DNA of 37,064 nt. Origin: DTDX01 sp964608455 (GTDB lineage Archaea > Thermoproteota > Bathyarchaeia > 40CM-2-53-6 > DTDX01). Of this stretch, positions 1-7,665 are shown one piece after another. The notes beneath the pieces were generated by a model, which saw nothing but the letters and a program-made list of their open reading frames with translations, was not told where the DNA came from and did no database searches. The stretch lies in assembly GCA_964608455.1 (NCBI GenBank), contig CAZSNM010000011.1, forward strand, positions 1 through 37,064. The letters are read 5' to 3'. The position numbers and the translations under genes are program-made. The first letter of the stretch is position 1; every line of letters starts with the position of its first letter.

Positions 1-9
1 AGAAAAAAT

Positions 10-309
10 ATGAAAGAAAAAATAATTCTTAGAAATATGGATATAAAAAGAGTTTTAATTGGAGTTCCTGAAAACCATAAACATTTAAGAATCATTGTAG
101 AAAGCAAAGATAAAATATTTATTTTTCATGAAGCTACTATAGCCAACATAGTAAGAGGTTTTATCTTTATAAAAACTCATCCAAAAATTGAAGCGATAGA
201 AATGAAAATTAAAGAGATTAAAGGGAAAGAAGGTTTTGCAAAATTTCAATTGATTGAAACGAATAAAAACAAGGAAAATATTGTAAAAGAAATTAACGCG
301 TTAATTTAA
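10..309 (+). CDS. Hypothetical protein (99 aa), possibly 5'-truncated
   Basis: I do not recognise this protein. It is a basic, Lys/Ile-rich polypeptide with alternating hydrophobic stretches (for example residues 32-56) that suggest a small alpha/beta fold. No cysteines, membrane segment or catalytic motif are visible. The frame stays open to the first base of the window, so the true start may lie outside; ATG at 10 is the first visible start. It is followed after 76 bp by another unknown gene on the same strand, and the pair sits beside the predicted replication origin. A role in replication would be guesswork from position only. Confidence 0.5.
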   Translation: MKEKIILRNMDIKRVLIGVPENHKHLRIIVESKDKIFIFHEATIANIVRGFIFIKTHPKIEAIEMKIKEIKGKEGFAKFQLIETNKNKENIVKEINALI

Positions 310-385
310 ATTGCTTTGAAGATAAATTTAAGCAGAAAAAAAGCATTATTTTGAATACAAAACTGTATTCATTTGAGGTTTCCTT

Positions 386-850
386 ATGAATAAAAAAATT
401 ATAGAAGAATTTCAAGAATGGATAAAACAGAATTTAAACGATCCGCTAGCAAAAACACTTTTAGAAAATAGTAATTTAACAAAAACTCAATTTGAAACAT
501 TCTTAATAGATATATTTTCAAAACATTATCATTCAGTATTTTCTAAATCTGAAATTAAAGCTGCATTAAGGCTTAAAGGAAAAGTAAGTAGGGGTGCCTT
601 CAATAGAACTAAAGCTCAAGCTATAAAGAATATAATTAGAGCAATTTATACAATTTTATTGTTAGGATATACAGGAATATTTGATAGTTCAAAACTTGAT
701 CCCTTTATTGAATTATCTCAAAAACTAGATGATTATATAAAAAACATAAAAAAAGAAGGAAATTATGAAAAATATAGTTGGATAGCAAAAATTTTAGAAG
801 AAGAATTAAAAGAAGCATTAAACTTCAATAATAAGAAAAGAAAAAATTAA
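386..850 (+). CDS. Hypothetical protein (154 aa) next to the origin region
   Basis: No family is recognised with confidence. The sequence reads as mostly helical. A central basic block (about residues 55-85, with KGKVSRGAFNRTKAQAIK) is followed by a hydrophobic helix (ILLLGYTGIF), and the C-terminus is charged and coiled-coil-like. The basic block could be a helix-turn-helix-like DNA-binding segment, but that is inference. The ATG at 386 is preceded by a weak purine-poor leader, so it may be translated from a leaderless or short-leader transcript. It converges with the winged-helix gene at 880-1299, leaving 29 bp between stop codons. Confidence 0.6.
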   Translation: MNKKIIEEFQEWIKQNLNDPLAKTLLENSNLTKTQFETFLIDIFSKHYHSVFSKSEIKAALRLKGKVSRGAFNRTKAQAIKNIIRAIYTILLLGYTGIFDSSKLDPFIELSQKLDDYIKNIKKEGNYEKYSWIAKILEEELKEALNFNNKKRKN

Positions 851-879
851 TTATTATCAAATTATCTAGAAGTTAAACA

Positions 880-1299
880 TTAAGGAGAGATTTTTGTCTC
901 TCTAATTAAGTTATTATTTTTAGCTAATGCGTAACGCCATTCTCCAGAAGAACCAGTTTTAACTAGGAAGTTTCGATCAGTAAGTCTTGAAAGATATGTA
1001 GATATAGTACTTAATGAAATAGGTTCCCCATAAAAATCAAAATAAGCTTTCTGAACATCCTTAGAAACAAAAATTTTATCAGAAAAATTATACAAAAGCA
1101 ATTTCTTAACTTTTTCAAATTTATTATCCTCCTGGATTTGATATGATAAAGGTTTTTCACTTGAATATGCTCCACCCATTAACTCTACATAATCAAGAAT
1201 TTTAGCAATTTTTTCCCTAGAAATAGAACCTTCTAAAGCAATTGTATGTTTAACACCATCGCTATCGAAAAATTCGATTTTTATTTTTTTACCGCTCAT
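880..1299 (-). CDS. Winged-helix DNA-binding protein, divergent from the origin
   Basis: This 139-residue protein begins with a short beta-rich segment (residues 4-25) and continues into a helical region. The C-terminal part (about residues 60-127) looks like a winged helix: helix, turn, a recognition helix around LSTISTYLSRLTDRN, then a two-strand wing around LVKTGSSGEWRYAL. It is transcribed away from the candidate origin, and its upstream DNA carries at least five GTGAATT/AATTCAC heptamers (1337-1394). Those are good candidates for its own operator, or for an origin-bound factor. The family was not identified. A local transcriptional repressor or an accessory initiator-like protein are both possible. 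Confidence 0.65.
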   Translation of the reverse strand: MSGKKIKIEFFDSDGVKHTIALEGSISREKIAKILDYVELMGGAYSSEKPLSYQIQEDNKFEKVKKLLLYNFSDKIFVSKDVQKAYFDFYGEPISLSTISTYLSRLTDRNFLVKTGSSGEWRYALAKNNNLIRETKISP

Positions 1300-1336
1300 A
1301 TTTTACTATCCCATAAAATTATTTACTACATATTTA

Positions 1337-1394
1337 TTCACTTGTGAATTGAATTTTTGTGAATAATTCTGGTGAATTAAATTCACTAATTCAC
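1337..1394. promoter_or_regulatory. Cluster of GTGAATT heptamers (candidate operator or iterons)
   Basis: The motif GTGAATT or its complement occurs at 1344-1350, 1372-1378, 1380-1386 and 1388-1394, with a one-mismatch copy at 1359-1365. The half site TTCAC at 1337-1341 makes a perfect 12-bp palindrome with GTGAA (1337-1348). The copies at 1372 and 1380 form a perfect palindrome around A1379. The cluster lies directly upstream of the winged-helix gene and directly left of the first ORB-like box. It fits an operator for the adjacent regulator or protein-binding iterons of the origin. Confidence 0.5.
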
Positions 1395-1415
1395 AATAAA
1401 CAGTTTTTCTTAAAT

Positions 1416-1430
1416 TTTTCCAAAGGAAAA
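1416..1430. repeat. Perfect inverted repeat TTTTCC-AAA-GGAAAA
   Basis: This is a 6-bp perfect stem with a 3-base centre, lying between the GTGAATT cluster and the first ORB-like box. It may be part of the origin's protein-binding surface. Its function is unknown. Confidence 0.4.
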
Positions 1431-1437
1431 TGTAAGC

Positions 1438-1587
1438 TTGCAGTGGAAATATAGGGGTTTTCATGACTGTTCACAAGAAGTTAACAAATTTTTAAGTTAA
1501 ACAACAATGAAAAAACAATTTAAAAATTGTTAACTAAATGTTTACAGAAAATCAACCCCGACACCCCATTATTTCAACTGAATTATG
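1438..1587. other. Predicted core of a replication origin (ORB-flanked AT-rich element)
   Basis: Two ORB-like boxes face each other. Box A on the plus strand (1439-1458) reads GCAGTGGAAATATAGGGGTT. Box B on the minus strand (about 1582-1563) reads TCAGTTGAAATAATGGGGTG. Both end in a G-string that points inward, which is the usual arrangement of Orc1/Cdc6 origin recognition boxes around a duplex unwinding element. The 95 bp between them is very AT-rich and holds the perfect palindrome AACAATTT-AA-AAATTGTT (1514-1531). A third box (C, plus strand, 1759-1778) reads CCAATAGAAACGATGGGGTG. The orc1/cdc6 gene follows immediately, which fits the known origin-adjacent location of archaeal initiator genes. 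Confidence 0.7.
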
Positions 1588-1731
1588 TTAGGAAACGCTT
1601 AAAAATAAAAAAACTATTAAAAACAAAAAAACATAAGAAAAATAAATGAAACAAAACATAAAAGTATATAGAAAAACTTTTAAAAAGTTAGTTCCTATAA
1701 CCATTCGGATGCTATTCTTCAATAAAATAAT

Positions 1732-1825
1732 AAAGCATCCATCTAAAAAGGATGCTTTCCAATAGAAACGATGGGGTGGAGGTTTTTTCTTATTTTTTGA
1801 ATTTTTCATTTTATGAAAAAACCTC
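1732..1825. repeat. Third ORB-like box embedded in nested inverted repeats
   Basis: AAAGCATCC (1732-1740) pairs perfectly with GGATGCTTT (1750-1758), immediately before ORB-like box C (1759-1778). After the box, GAGGTTTTTTC (1779-1789) pairs perfectly with GAAAAAACCTC (1815-1825), enclosing a smaller perfect stem (TTTTTCAT 1802-1809 with ATGAAAAA 1813-1820). The segment ends 66 bp before the orc1 start. It may therefore serve both the origin and autoregulation of orc1. Confidence 0.5.
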
Positions 1826-1891
1826 TTTTTAATTAAACTTCTAAATATTCTTTTTAATGGAAATTAACGTGTTACTATTGGAGGCTCAATC

Positions 1892-3127
1892 ATGAACATA
1901 AACGAACCATTAGAAGATGTATTTAATAAATTTCTTTCTGGAAGCAAAATTTTTTTAAATAGAGATGTTTTAAGGCATGATTATATTCCTGAATCTCTTC
2001 CTCATAGAGATGAGGAAATTAAAAAACTTGGAAGCATTTTGGCACCCTCCCTAAACAACCAAAAAATTTCAAATGTTTTTATTTATGGCAAAACTGGTAC
2101 TGGAAAAACTGCTGTAACAAAATATGTGGTTTCTCGGCTTGAAAAAAAAGCTAAATCTATAGGTGCTCCAATAACTATATGCTATGTTAACTGCCGTTTA
2201 GCCGGAACAAACTATAGGGTTCTTGCTGAAGTTTGCAAATCAATAGGTTTGCAAATTCCTTTTACAGGTTTAGCTGTAGGAGAAGTTTTATCCAGACTTA
2301 AAAAAGATTTAAATTCTAACCATTTAATTGAACTAATTGTTTTGGATGAAATTGATGCTTTAGTTAAACGTCAAGAAGACGATAGTTTACTTTATGAGCT
2401 TACTAGAATTAATGAAACTTTAAAAAGTAGCTGGGTTGGATTAATAGGTATTTCTAATGATCTTCATTTTAAGGAATTTCTTGATCCTAGAGTTTTAAGC
2501 TGTTTAAGCGAAGAGGAAGTTGTTTTTAAACCTTATTTAGCTAATGAGCTTTATGATATTCTTCTTGAAAGAGCTGAAAAAGCCTTTCGTCCAGGAGTTT
2601 TATCAGAGTCAAGTTTAAGGTTGTGTGCTGCTTTAGCTGCAGGCGAGCATGGAGACGCTAGGCGAGCACTTGATTTATTAAGGGTTGCTGGAGAAATAGC
2701 TGAAAGAAATGGTGACCCATGTATAACTGAAGAACATGTTAAGTCGGCTCAACAAAAAATCGAAAATGATAGAATTGCAGATGCTTTAAAATCCCTTCCC
2801 ATTCATTCTAAAATTGTTTTAATAAGCGCTTATTTAATGGATGAGTTAAATCCTGAAGGTTCTATTACAGGCGATTTATATGAATGTTATTGTGATTTAT
2901 GCTCACGAATATCTATTGAACCTTTAACACAAAGAAGGGTAAGCGGTTTAATCAGTGAGCTTGATATTATGGGTTTGCTTAATGCTAGAGTAGTAAGTTT
3001 TGGTAGGCATGGAAGAACAAAAAAAATTAGATTAGGAGTATCTAAAAAAACCCTTTTAGATATTCTTTCAGAGGATGTTACAATTGGTGGTTTATTTAAA
3101 GAAACTCCAAGAAAAATTAAACATTAA
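1892..3127 (+). CDS. orc1/cdc6: Orc1/Cdc6 replication initiator
   Basis: This is the archaeal origin-recognition AAA+ ATPase that binds ORB sites and helps to load the MCM helicase. In its 411 residues I see Walker A GKTGTGKT (66-73), Walker B LIVLDEID (148-155), a sensor-1 region IGISND (185-190) and sensor-2 GDARRA (254-259). A C-terminal winged-helix region (about 300-395) carries the basic stretch GRHGRTKKIR. The length is typical of the family. The ATG start has a clear GGAGG about 8 bases upstream. The gene lies directly beside the predicted origin, and box C in its leader suggests possible self-regulation. Its last 53 bases overlap the open frame of the next gene. Confidence 0.96.
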   Translation: MNINEPLEDVFNKFLSGSKIFLNRDVLRHDYIPESLPHRDEEIKKLGSILAPSLNNQKISNVFIYGKTGTGKTAVTKYVVSRLEKKAKSIGAPITICYVNCRLAGTNYRVLAEVCKSIGLQIPFTGLAVGEVLSRLKKDLNSNHLIELIVLDEIDALVKRQEDDSLLYELTRINETLKSSWVGLIGISNDLHFKEFLDPRVLSCLSEEEVVFKPYLANELYDILLERAEKAFRPGVLSESSLRLCAALAAGEHGDARRALDLLRVAGEIAERNGDPCITEEHVKSAQQKIENDRIADALKSLPIHSKIVLISAYLMDELNPEGSITGDLYECYCDLCSRISIEPLTQRRVSGLISELDIMGLLNARVVSFGRHGRTKKIRLGVSKKTLLDILSEDVTIGGLFKETPRKIKH

Positions 3128-3677
3128 AGAAATAATAAGCATAGGTGTTGACGATGGAAAACTTCCTCCAAAAAATTCACTTCAAAGAAAAACCCTGCTA
3201 ACAGCTGTTAAACTTAAAGGTTTATCTATAGAAAATATTTTTTTCACAAAAATTACTGTTGACGGTCTTGACGCTACAACCGCTTTAATTAAACTTCTTA
3301 AAGGAGAAGTTTTCGATTTAATTTTTTTAAGCGGAGTTTCCTTTGCAGGATTTAACTTAATTGATATTGAGGAATTATTTAATTCTTTTAATAAACCTGT
3401 TATAATCGTGACAGATGAAAAACCTGATAATTTAGCTGTTAAAAAGGCGCTTAAACTTCATTTTAAGGATTGGAAAATACGCTGGGAAATTGTAAAGAAA
3501 TTAGGCCGATTATATAGAGTTAAAATAAACCTATATAAAAATCCCTTATATTTTGAAGTTATTGGGCTTCATTATAGGAAAGCCAAAGAATTAATTAAAG
3601 CCCTCTCTATTTTTAGTAAAGTTCCTGAACCTGTTAGAATGGCTAGAATAATAGCACGCAGTTTAAGCGATTATTGA
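3075..3677 (+). CDS. DUF99 (UPF0215) family protein
   Basis: The DUF99/UPF0215 family is conserved in archaea and related to the endonuclease V fold; no activity has been firmly assigned to it. The family start motif is seen as ISIGVDDGK near residue 22, with conserved Asp residues, followed by the segments VDGLDATTALI and VIIVTDEKPDN and the C-terminal EPVRMARIIARSL. The first visible ATG (3075) overlaps the end of orc1 by 53 bases; a GTG (3087) or TTG (3084) also lies inside orc1. No standard start codon occurs between the orc1 stop and the conserved core, so the overlap looks real and implies translational coupling to orc1. Confidence 0.8.
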   Translation: MLQLVVYLKKLQEKLNIKEIISIGVDDGKLPPKNSLQRKTLLTAVKLKGLSIENIFFTKITVDGLDATTALIKLLKGEVFDLIFLSGVSFAGFNLIDIEELFNSFNKPVIIVTDEKPDNLAVKKALKLHFKDWKIRWEIVKKLGRLYRVKINLYKNPLYFEVIGLHYRKAKELIKALSIFSKVPEPVRMARIIARSLSDY

Positions 3678-3777
3678 TATTTAACCCCTTAATAATTTGA
3701 ATGAAAATGTATAAAACATATAAAAATGATTCTTTAGCATAATTTAGGTTTTAAAAAGCATGATAGCGTGATGAATC

Positions 3778-4293
3778 ATGCCATATTGCCCAGTATGTGA
3801 TAGAGATTTTAAATCTAACTATATTTGCCCGCAATGCGGTTCTGTAATGCTTCCTAGAGCAACAGCTGGATTTGCAATTTCTTTAATCGCTGGAGTATGG
3901 TTGCTTATCCGCGCTATTTACATAATGATTTTTTGGGGTGCAACATCTTTATCCCCTTTCCCTTTACTAGCCTTGCTTATCGCTATTTTTAACCCAGCTT
4001 TAATCCCTGCTTTAATTGCATGGGTTAATGCAAATGGAATGATGCTAGTTATAATAGGAATTTTATCAAGTATAATAATTATAGTTGGAAGCGTATTAAT
4101 TTATATTCCAAACAAAGTTCTTGCTGGATCAACTTTAACGCTTATATTTAGTTTAATAACTCTTCTTATTTCTGGAAGCGTTTTTATTACAGGACCTATC
4201 TCAATCATAATAAACCTAATATTTTTCGGAAGTTTAATTATTGGTGTAACTCTTGGAGTTATTGGAGCCTTGCTAGGTTACGCTAGAAAATAA
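3778..4293 (+). CDS. Zinc-ribbon membrane protein
   Basis: The N-terminus carries a short zinc ribbon, CPVC (residues 4-7) and CPQC (17-20). The rest is hydrophobic, with about four transmembrane helices (roughly 30-53, 60-82, 88-108, 115-165) rich in Ile, Leu and Gly. The ribbon should therefore lie at the membrane surface. Many archaea encode such zinc-ribbon membrane proteins without a known function. The last 11 bases overlap the 3' end of the convergent PolD small-subunit gene. Confidence 0.7.
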   Translation: MPYCPVCDRDFKSNYICPQCGSVMLPRATAGFAISLIAGVWLLIRAIYIMIFWGATSLSPFPLLALLIAIFNPALIPALIAWVNANGMMLVIIGILSSIIIIVGSVLIYIPNKVLAGSTLTLIFSLITLLISGSVFITGPISIIINLIFFGSLIIGVTLGVIGALLGYARK

Positions 4294-5797
4294 ATGAGAA
4301 ATCTATAACGTTCATTTGCATTTTACCTAAATGAATTAAGGGTAAAATCCCTGGAGTAGGTCTTACATTAAGCTTTTTTTGATATTCTGTTTGAGCTTGC
4401 CATGTTCCGCAGCTTATTACCATCGTTCCCTTATACCTACTACATCCAGCAACATGCGTATGCCCAGCCACAAACACATCTGGAACATCATCTATAACTA
4501 AATAATCCTCTTTCTCGGGAGCTATTGGTGTATTGGCTCCATAAATAGGAGCTAAATGCCTAACCTTTAATAAAAATTCAAGAGCTTTTTCAGGTTTTTC
4601 ATAATTTAATTTTGGTACAGATGAAATAACATCATTTAAGCTAGTTCCATGATATATTAAAAAGGAAAATCCGTGAAGTTTTATTTCGCAAGGGTTTCCT
4701 AAAGAAATTATCCTTTCATTCTCATTAATTAACTCCATACATTCTTTTGGAATAGCTGGTTGAGGAAGGGCTTGACGAACAGCATCATGATTACCTGGAA
4801 TAATTATTATATCTATATAATCTGGAATCCTCCTTAAATATTTAGCTATAATTTCATATTGTTGATATACATTTGTCACTTCTAATTCCTTTTCTTGCTC
4901 TGGATAAACACCGACACCATCGATTAAATCCCCTGCTATAATAATATACTTTATTCGACCAGCTAACTCTTTTTGTTTCTCATTTCCCACTTCACCATTT
5001 AACCAAAGAATAAATCTTTCAAAAATTTCTTTTAGAAATGTTTTGCTACCGCAGTGAACATCCGCCATTAAAGCCACACTAATATCATATCCATTATTAT
5101 TGTTTTCTCTTTTTTTCTCCGGTAAATCTGGATAAATTATGTTTTCTGCAGCTATTAATCCATTCTTAATTACTACACCTTCGATGCATACAACTTGATC
5201 TAAAACTAGGCTTTGAGCCACTTCATAAACTTCTTTATTTCTTTCTTTAAATACGACTACTGTTCCTAAGGTTTCTTCATCATCAACCTTAAGGATTATT
5301 TTGTCTTTCTTCTCTTTTTTTTCAATAATCATCGCTATAAACTTCACTTTAGAGTTTAAAGGAGCTTGAAGTGCATGACTTAAGCTATTAGCTGTTTTAC
5401 CATCAATCCTTTGTTGAAAAACCTTTTTCAACTTGTTAAATCTGCTTCTAAAGTATTGAGTAAACTCTTCTATAGAGCCTGTAGAGCTAATTTTAATTGT
5501 TGGATCCTTTAAAACCTCTATTTTACTTTCAAATTCTTTAGCTATTGGTATTTTAGTTTTAAGACCAACAACATTTTTAGGTTTAATTCTTTCCTTACAT
5601 TCTTCTAAAATGTTTTTATCGATGACTATAGGTTTAGGATTTTTTTCTTCAGCGATTTTTAATGCTTCCTTAACTATTTCTTCCGCTTCATCTTCTGTTA
5701 ACGATTGAAGAAAAGCTAAGCTATCATTCCCTATTTGATAACCATGCCTTATAGCTAATTGAATAACTTTTTTTAAATCACTCAATTTCTCACTCAA
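4283..5797 (-). CDS. polB: DNA polymerase D small subunit (DP1, Mre11-like 3'-5' exonuclease)
   Basis: This is the proofreading subunit of archaeal family-D DNA polymerase and partners with the large subunit DP2, which is not in this window. Its 504 residues show an N-terminal helical region, an OB-fold region (about 150-220) and a calcineurin-like phosphoesterase domain. The metal motifs are complete: DVH (246-248), GD (289-290), GNHD (335-338), H383 in YHG, and GHTH (445-448), so exonuclease activity is expected. The start is TTG. The gene's proximity to orc1 and the origin resembles the replication cluster known from Thermococcales. It converges with the zinc-ribbon membrane gene with an 11-base overlap. 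Confidence 0.95.
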   Translation of the reverse strand: MSEKLSDLKKVIQLAIRHGYQIGNDSLAFLQSLTEDEAEEIVKEALKIAEEKNPKPIVIDKNILEECKERIKPKNVVGLKTKIPIAKEFESKIEVLKDPTIKISSTGSIEEFTQYFRSRFNKLKKVFQQRIDGKTANSLSHALQAPLNSKVKFIAMIIEKKEKKDKIILKVDDEETLGTVVVFKERNKEVYEVAQSLVLDQVVCIEGVVIKNGLIAAENIIYPDLPEKKRENNNNGYDISVALMADVHCGSKTFLKEIFERFILWLNGEVGNEKQKELAGRIKYIIIAGDLIDGVGVYPEQEKELEVTNVYQQYEIIAKYLRRIPDYIDIIIIPGNHDAVRQALPQPAIPKECMELINENERIISLGNPCEIKLHGFSFLIYHGTSLNDVISSVPKLNYEKPEKALEFLLKVRHLAPIYGANTPIAPEKEDYLVIDDVPDVFVAGHTHVAGCSRYKGTMVISCGTWQAQTEYQKKLNVRPTPGILPLIHLGKMQMNVIDFSFIF

Positions 5798-5895
5798 TAT
5801 TTAGAAAAACTCTTTTAAACTTAAGCTTCATTAAAATGTAAAGCTTAAACTTCTTTAATAATGCTTTTAATATTTTAAAATGGAGGTTTAATTTT

Positions 5896-6882
5896 TTGGT
5901 TTTTGAAATTCGAAAACTTCAAAAAACAGTTGATGGAACTTTCTTTATAACTTTACCTAAATCTTGGGTTAATGATTTAGGGCTTAAGCAGGGTGATGCA
6001 ATTTCTTTTTTAAGAGATGAAAGCGGCAAACTTATTATTCAACCTTATAGCTATAGTAGAGAATTAAAAAGAGAAGTTGAAGCCGTTATATTAAAACCTT
6101 CAGATTTTCTTGAAAGAGAAATTGGAGAAAACTATTTGCTTGGAGCAGACATTATAGAGATCAGAGCAGAAGATTTTATTCAATCAGATATTAGAGAAAG
6201 AGTTAAAAAAATTATAAAGCGATTAATTGGTTTAGAAATTGTTGAGGAAGGTTCACGTAAAATCGTTATTCAATGTTTATTAGAGCCTTCTCTTGTCACT
6301 CCTGACAAAATATTGAAACGTCTTCATTTAATATCTTTGGAAATGGGAAAAGATTCAATTCATGCTTTATTAAATGGAAACATTAATTTAGCTAGGGTTG
6401 TTATAGAACGAGATGAAGAAGTTGATAGAATGTATTTTTTGCTTGTTAGAACCATAAGAATAGCTCTTTTAAACCCTTTAATTTCAGAAAAAACTTTGAT
6501 TAAACCTATAGATTGTTTAGACTATCGAATGTTAGCTAGTTTAATTGAGCATTTTGCTGATTATTCTCAACTTATAGCTGAGACTTGCATAAATTATAAT
6601 TCACTTCCTCCAAAAGATTTAATTAAGTCTTTAGATGAAATTGGTAAAGCAATTTGTAATTGTTATGAAAAAGCTTTTGAAGCTGTTCTTTTAAAAAATT
6701 TAAAGTTAACTTTAGAGGTTTCTTCTGAAGCTAAGGTTATTGAAGAAGCAATAAGAAATTTAGAAAGCAAGCTATATAATATGAGTTCTGAAACTAGAGA
6801 AAAATTAATGCCTTTAATTTCTGTATTTAATTATATGAAAGAAATATGCATTGATATAGCTGATTTAACTAGAACAAAGTGA
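5896..6882 (+). CDS. AbrB/SpoVT-PhoU fusion, predicted phosphate-responsive regulator
   Basis: The first about 48 residues form an AbrB/SpoVT swapped-hairpin DNA-binding domain (IRKLQKTVDGTFFITLPKSW, then LKQGDAISF). The remaining about 270 residues are helical, with PhoU-like repeats beginning around residue 125. This architecture is common in archaea as a phosphate-uptake regulator. No Pst or Pit transporter lies nearby, so the phosphate link rests on family only. The start is TTG with GGAGG 9 bases upstream. The DUF429 gene follows after 9 bp and is probably cotranscribed. Confidence 0.85.
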   Translation: MVFEIRKLQKTVDGTFFITLPKSWVNDLGLKQGDAISFLRDESGKLIIQPYSYSRELKREVEAVILKPSDFLEREIGENYLLGADIIEIRAEDFIQSDIRERVKKIIKRLIGLEIVEEGSRKIVIQCLLEPSLVTPDKILKRLHLISLEMGKDSIHALLNGNINLARVVIERDEEVDRMYFLLVRTIRIALLNPLISEKTLIKPIDCLDYRMLASLIEHFADYSQLIAETCINYNSLPPKDLIKSLDEIGKAICNCYEKAFEAVLLKNLKLTLEVSSEAKVIEEAIRNLESKLYNMSSETREKLMPLISVFNYMKEICIDIADLTRTK

Positions 6883-6891
6883 TTTAATTAT

Positions 6892-7500
6892 ATGCAAGTT
6901 GTTGGTTTAGATTTAGCAGGTGTTGAAAAACGACCTAGTGGATTCTGCGTTTTAAATGAAAAGCTTGAAGCTAAAACCTTTCTTGTTCATATTGATAAAG
7001 AAATTCTTTATTGGATAGAGGTTTTTAAACCAGAGGTTATAAGTATTGATGCTCCATTAGCCTTGCCGAAAAATCGTTGCTGCTTGAAAAATTCGTGTTC
7101 TTGCAAAAATAAAGGTCATTTAAGAGAATGCGATAAAGCTCTTCTTAAAATGGGAATAAAATTTTTTCCATTAACTTTAGGTCCAATGAGAAGCTTAACT
7201 TTAAGAGGTTTAAAATTAAAATCTTCTATTGAAAAAAAAGGTTTTAAAGTTATAGAAACTTACCCTGGAGCTGCACAAGATCTTTTAGGCATTCCTAGAA
7301 AAAAAGCTGGAATTGAACCTTTAAGAAATGCCTTAATAAAACTTGGAATAAAAGGAGATATAAATAAAAAGAAAATATCAGATCATGAACTTGACGCTAT
7401 AACATGCGCTTTAGTTGGAAAAATGTATCTTGAAGGTGAATATTTAGCTTTAGGAGACCCTAAAGAAATATTAATGATTTTACCTAAACCTAAAAAATAA
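6892..7500 (+). CDS. DUF429 family protein (predicted RNase H-fold nuclease)
   Basis: The protein starts with VVGLDLAGVEKRPSGFCV, the first strand and turn of an RNase H-like fold with Asp7, followed by ISIDAPLALP (second acidic site) and, near the C-terminus, SDHELDAITCAL, which supplies the late acidic residues of DUF429. A Cys-rich insert (CCLKNSCSCKNKGHLREC, about residues 63-80) may bind metal. DUF429 proteins are widespread in prokaryotes, and nuclease activity is predicted rather than proven. It lies 9 bp behind the AbrB-PhoU regulator, with no other link visible. Confidence 0.75.
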   Translation: MQVVGLDLAGVEKRPSGFCVLNEKLEAKTFLVHIDKEILYWIEVFKPEVISIDAPLALPKNRCCLKNSCSCKNKGHLRECDKALLKMGIKFFPLTLGPMRSLTLRGLKLKSSIEKKGFKVIETYPGAAQDLLGIPRKKAGIEPLRNALIKLGIKGDINKKKISDHELDAITCALVGKMYLEGEYLALGDPKEILMILPKPKK

Positions 7501-7537
7501 TATAAAAATGGGATAATGAGTGAATATTAAATTAAGC

Positions 7538-7660
7538 GCCGGGATCGCCTAGCGGTATGGCGGTGGCCTCGAGATCCAATAAATTGAATAAAATATAAAA
7601 GGGGCTGGATAGCCACTGGGTGTTTCGCCCGCGTGGGTTCGAATCCCACTCCCGGCGCCA
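7538..7660 (+). tRNA. tRNA-Ser(CGA) with a 37-nt intron at 37/38
   Basis: Acceptor GCCGGGA pairs with TCCCGGC, the discriminator is G and CCA is encoded. The anticodon arm is GTGGC-CTCGAGA-GCCAC after removing 7574-7610, giving anticodon CGA. The long variable arm and the T arm GTGGG-TTCGAAT-CCCAC confirm a serine tRNA. The intron ends form a bulge-helix-bulge: helix CTCG/CTGG (one mismatch), flanked by the anticodon stem and by TCC/GGG inside the intron. It lies 5 bp from the 3' end of the convergent G1P dehydrogenase gene. Confidence 0.93.
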
Positions 7661-7665
7661 AAACT

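Noticed and set aside
1588..1809. 73-codon minus-strand frame in the origin region
   Set aside because: The translation is low-complexity Phe/Lys/Ile, the frame lies across the inverted repeats and the third ORB box, and it has no ribosome binding site. It is a by-product of AT-rich DNA.
3768..3776. GTGATGAAT upstream of the zinc-ribbon membrane gene as a C/D box
   Set aside because: No D box or closing stem is present; the bases are better explained as the leader before the ATG.
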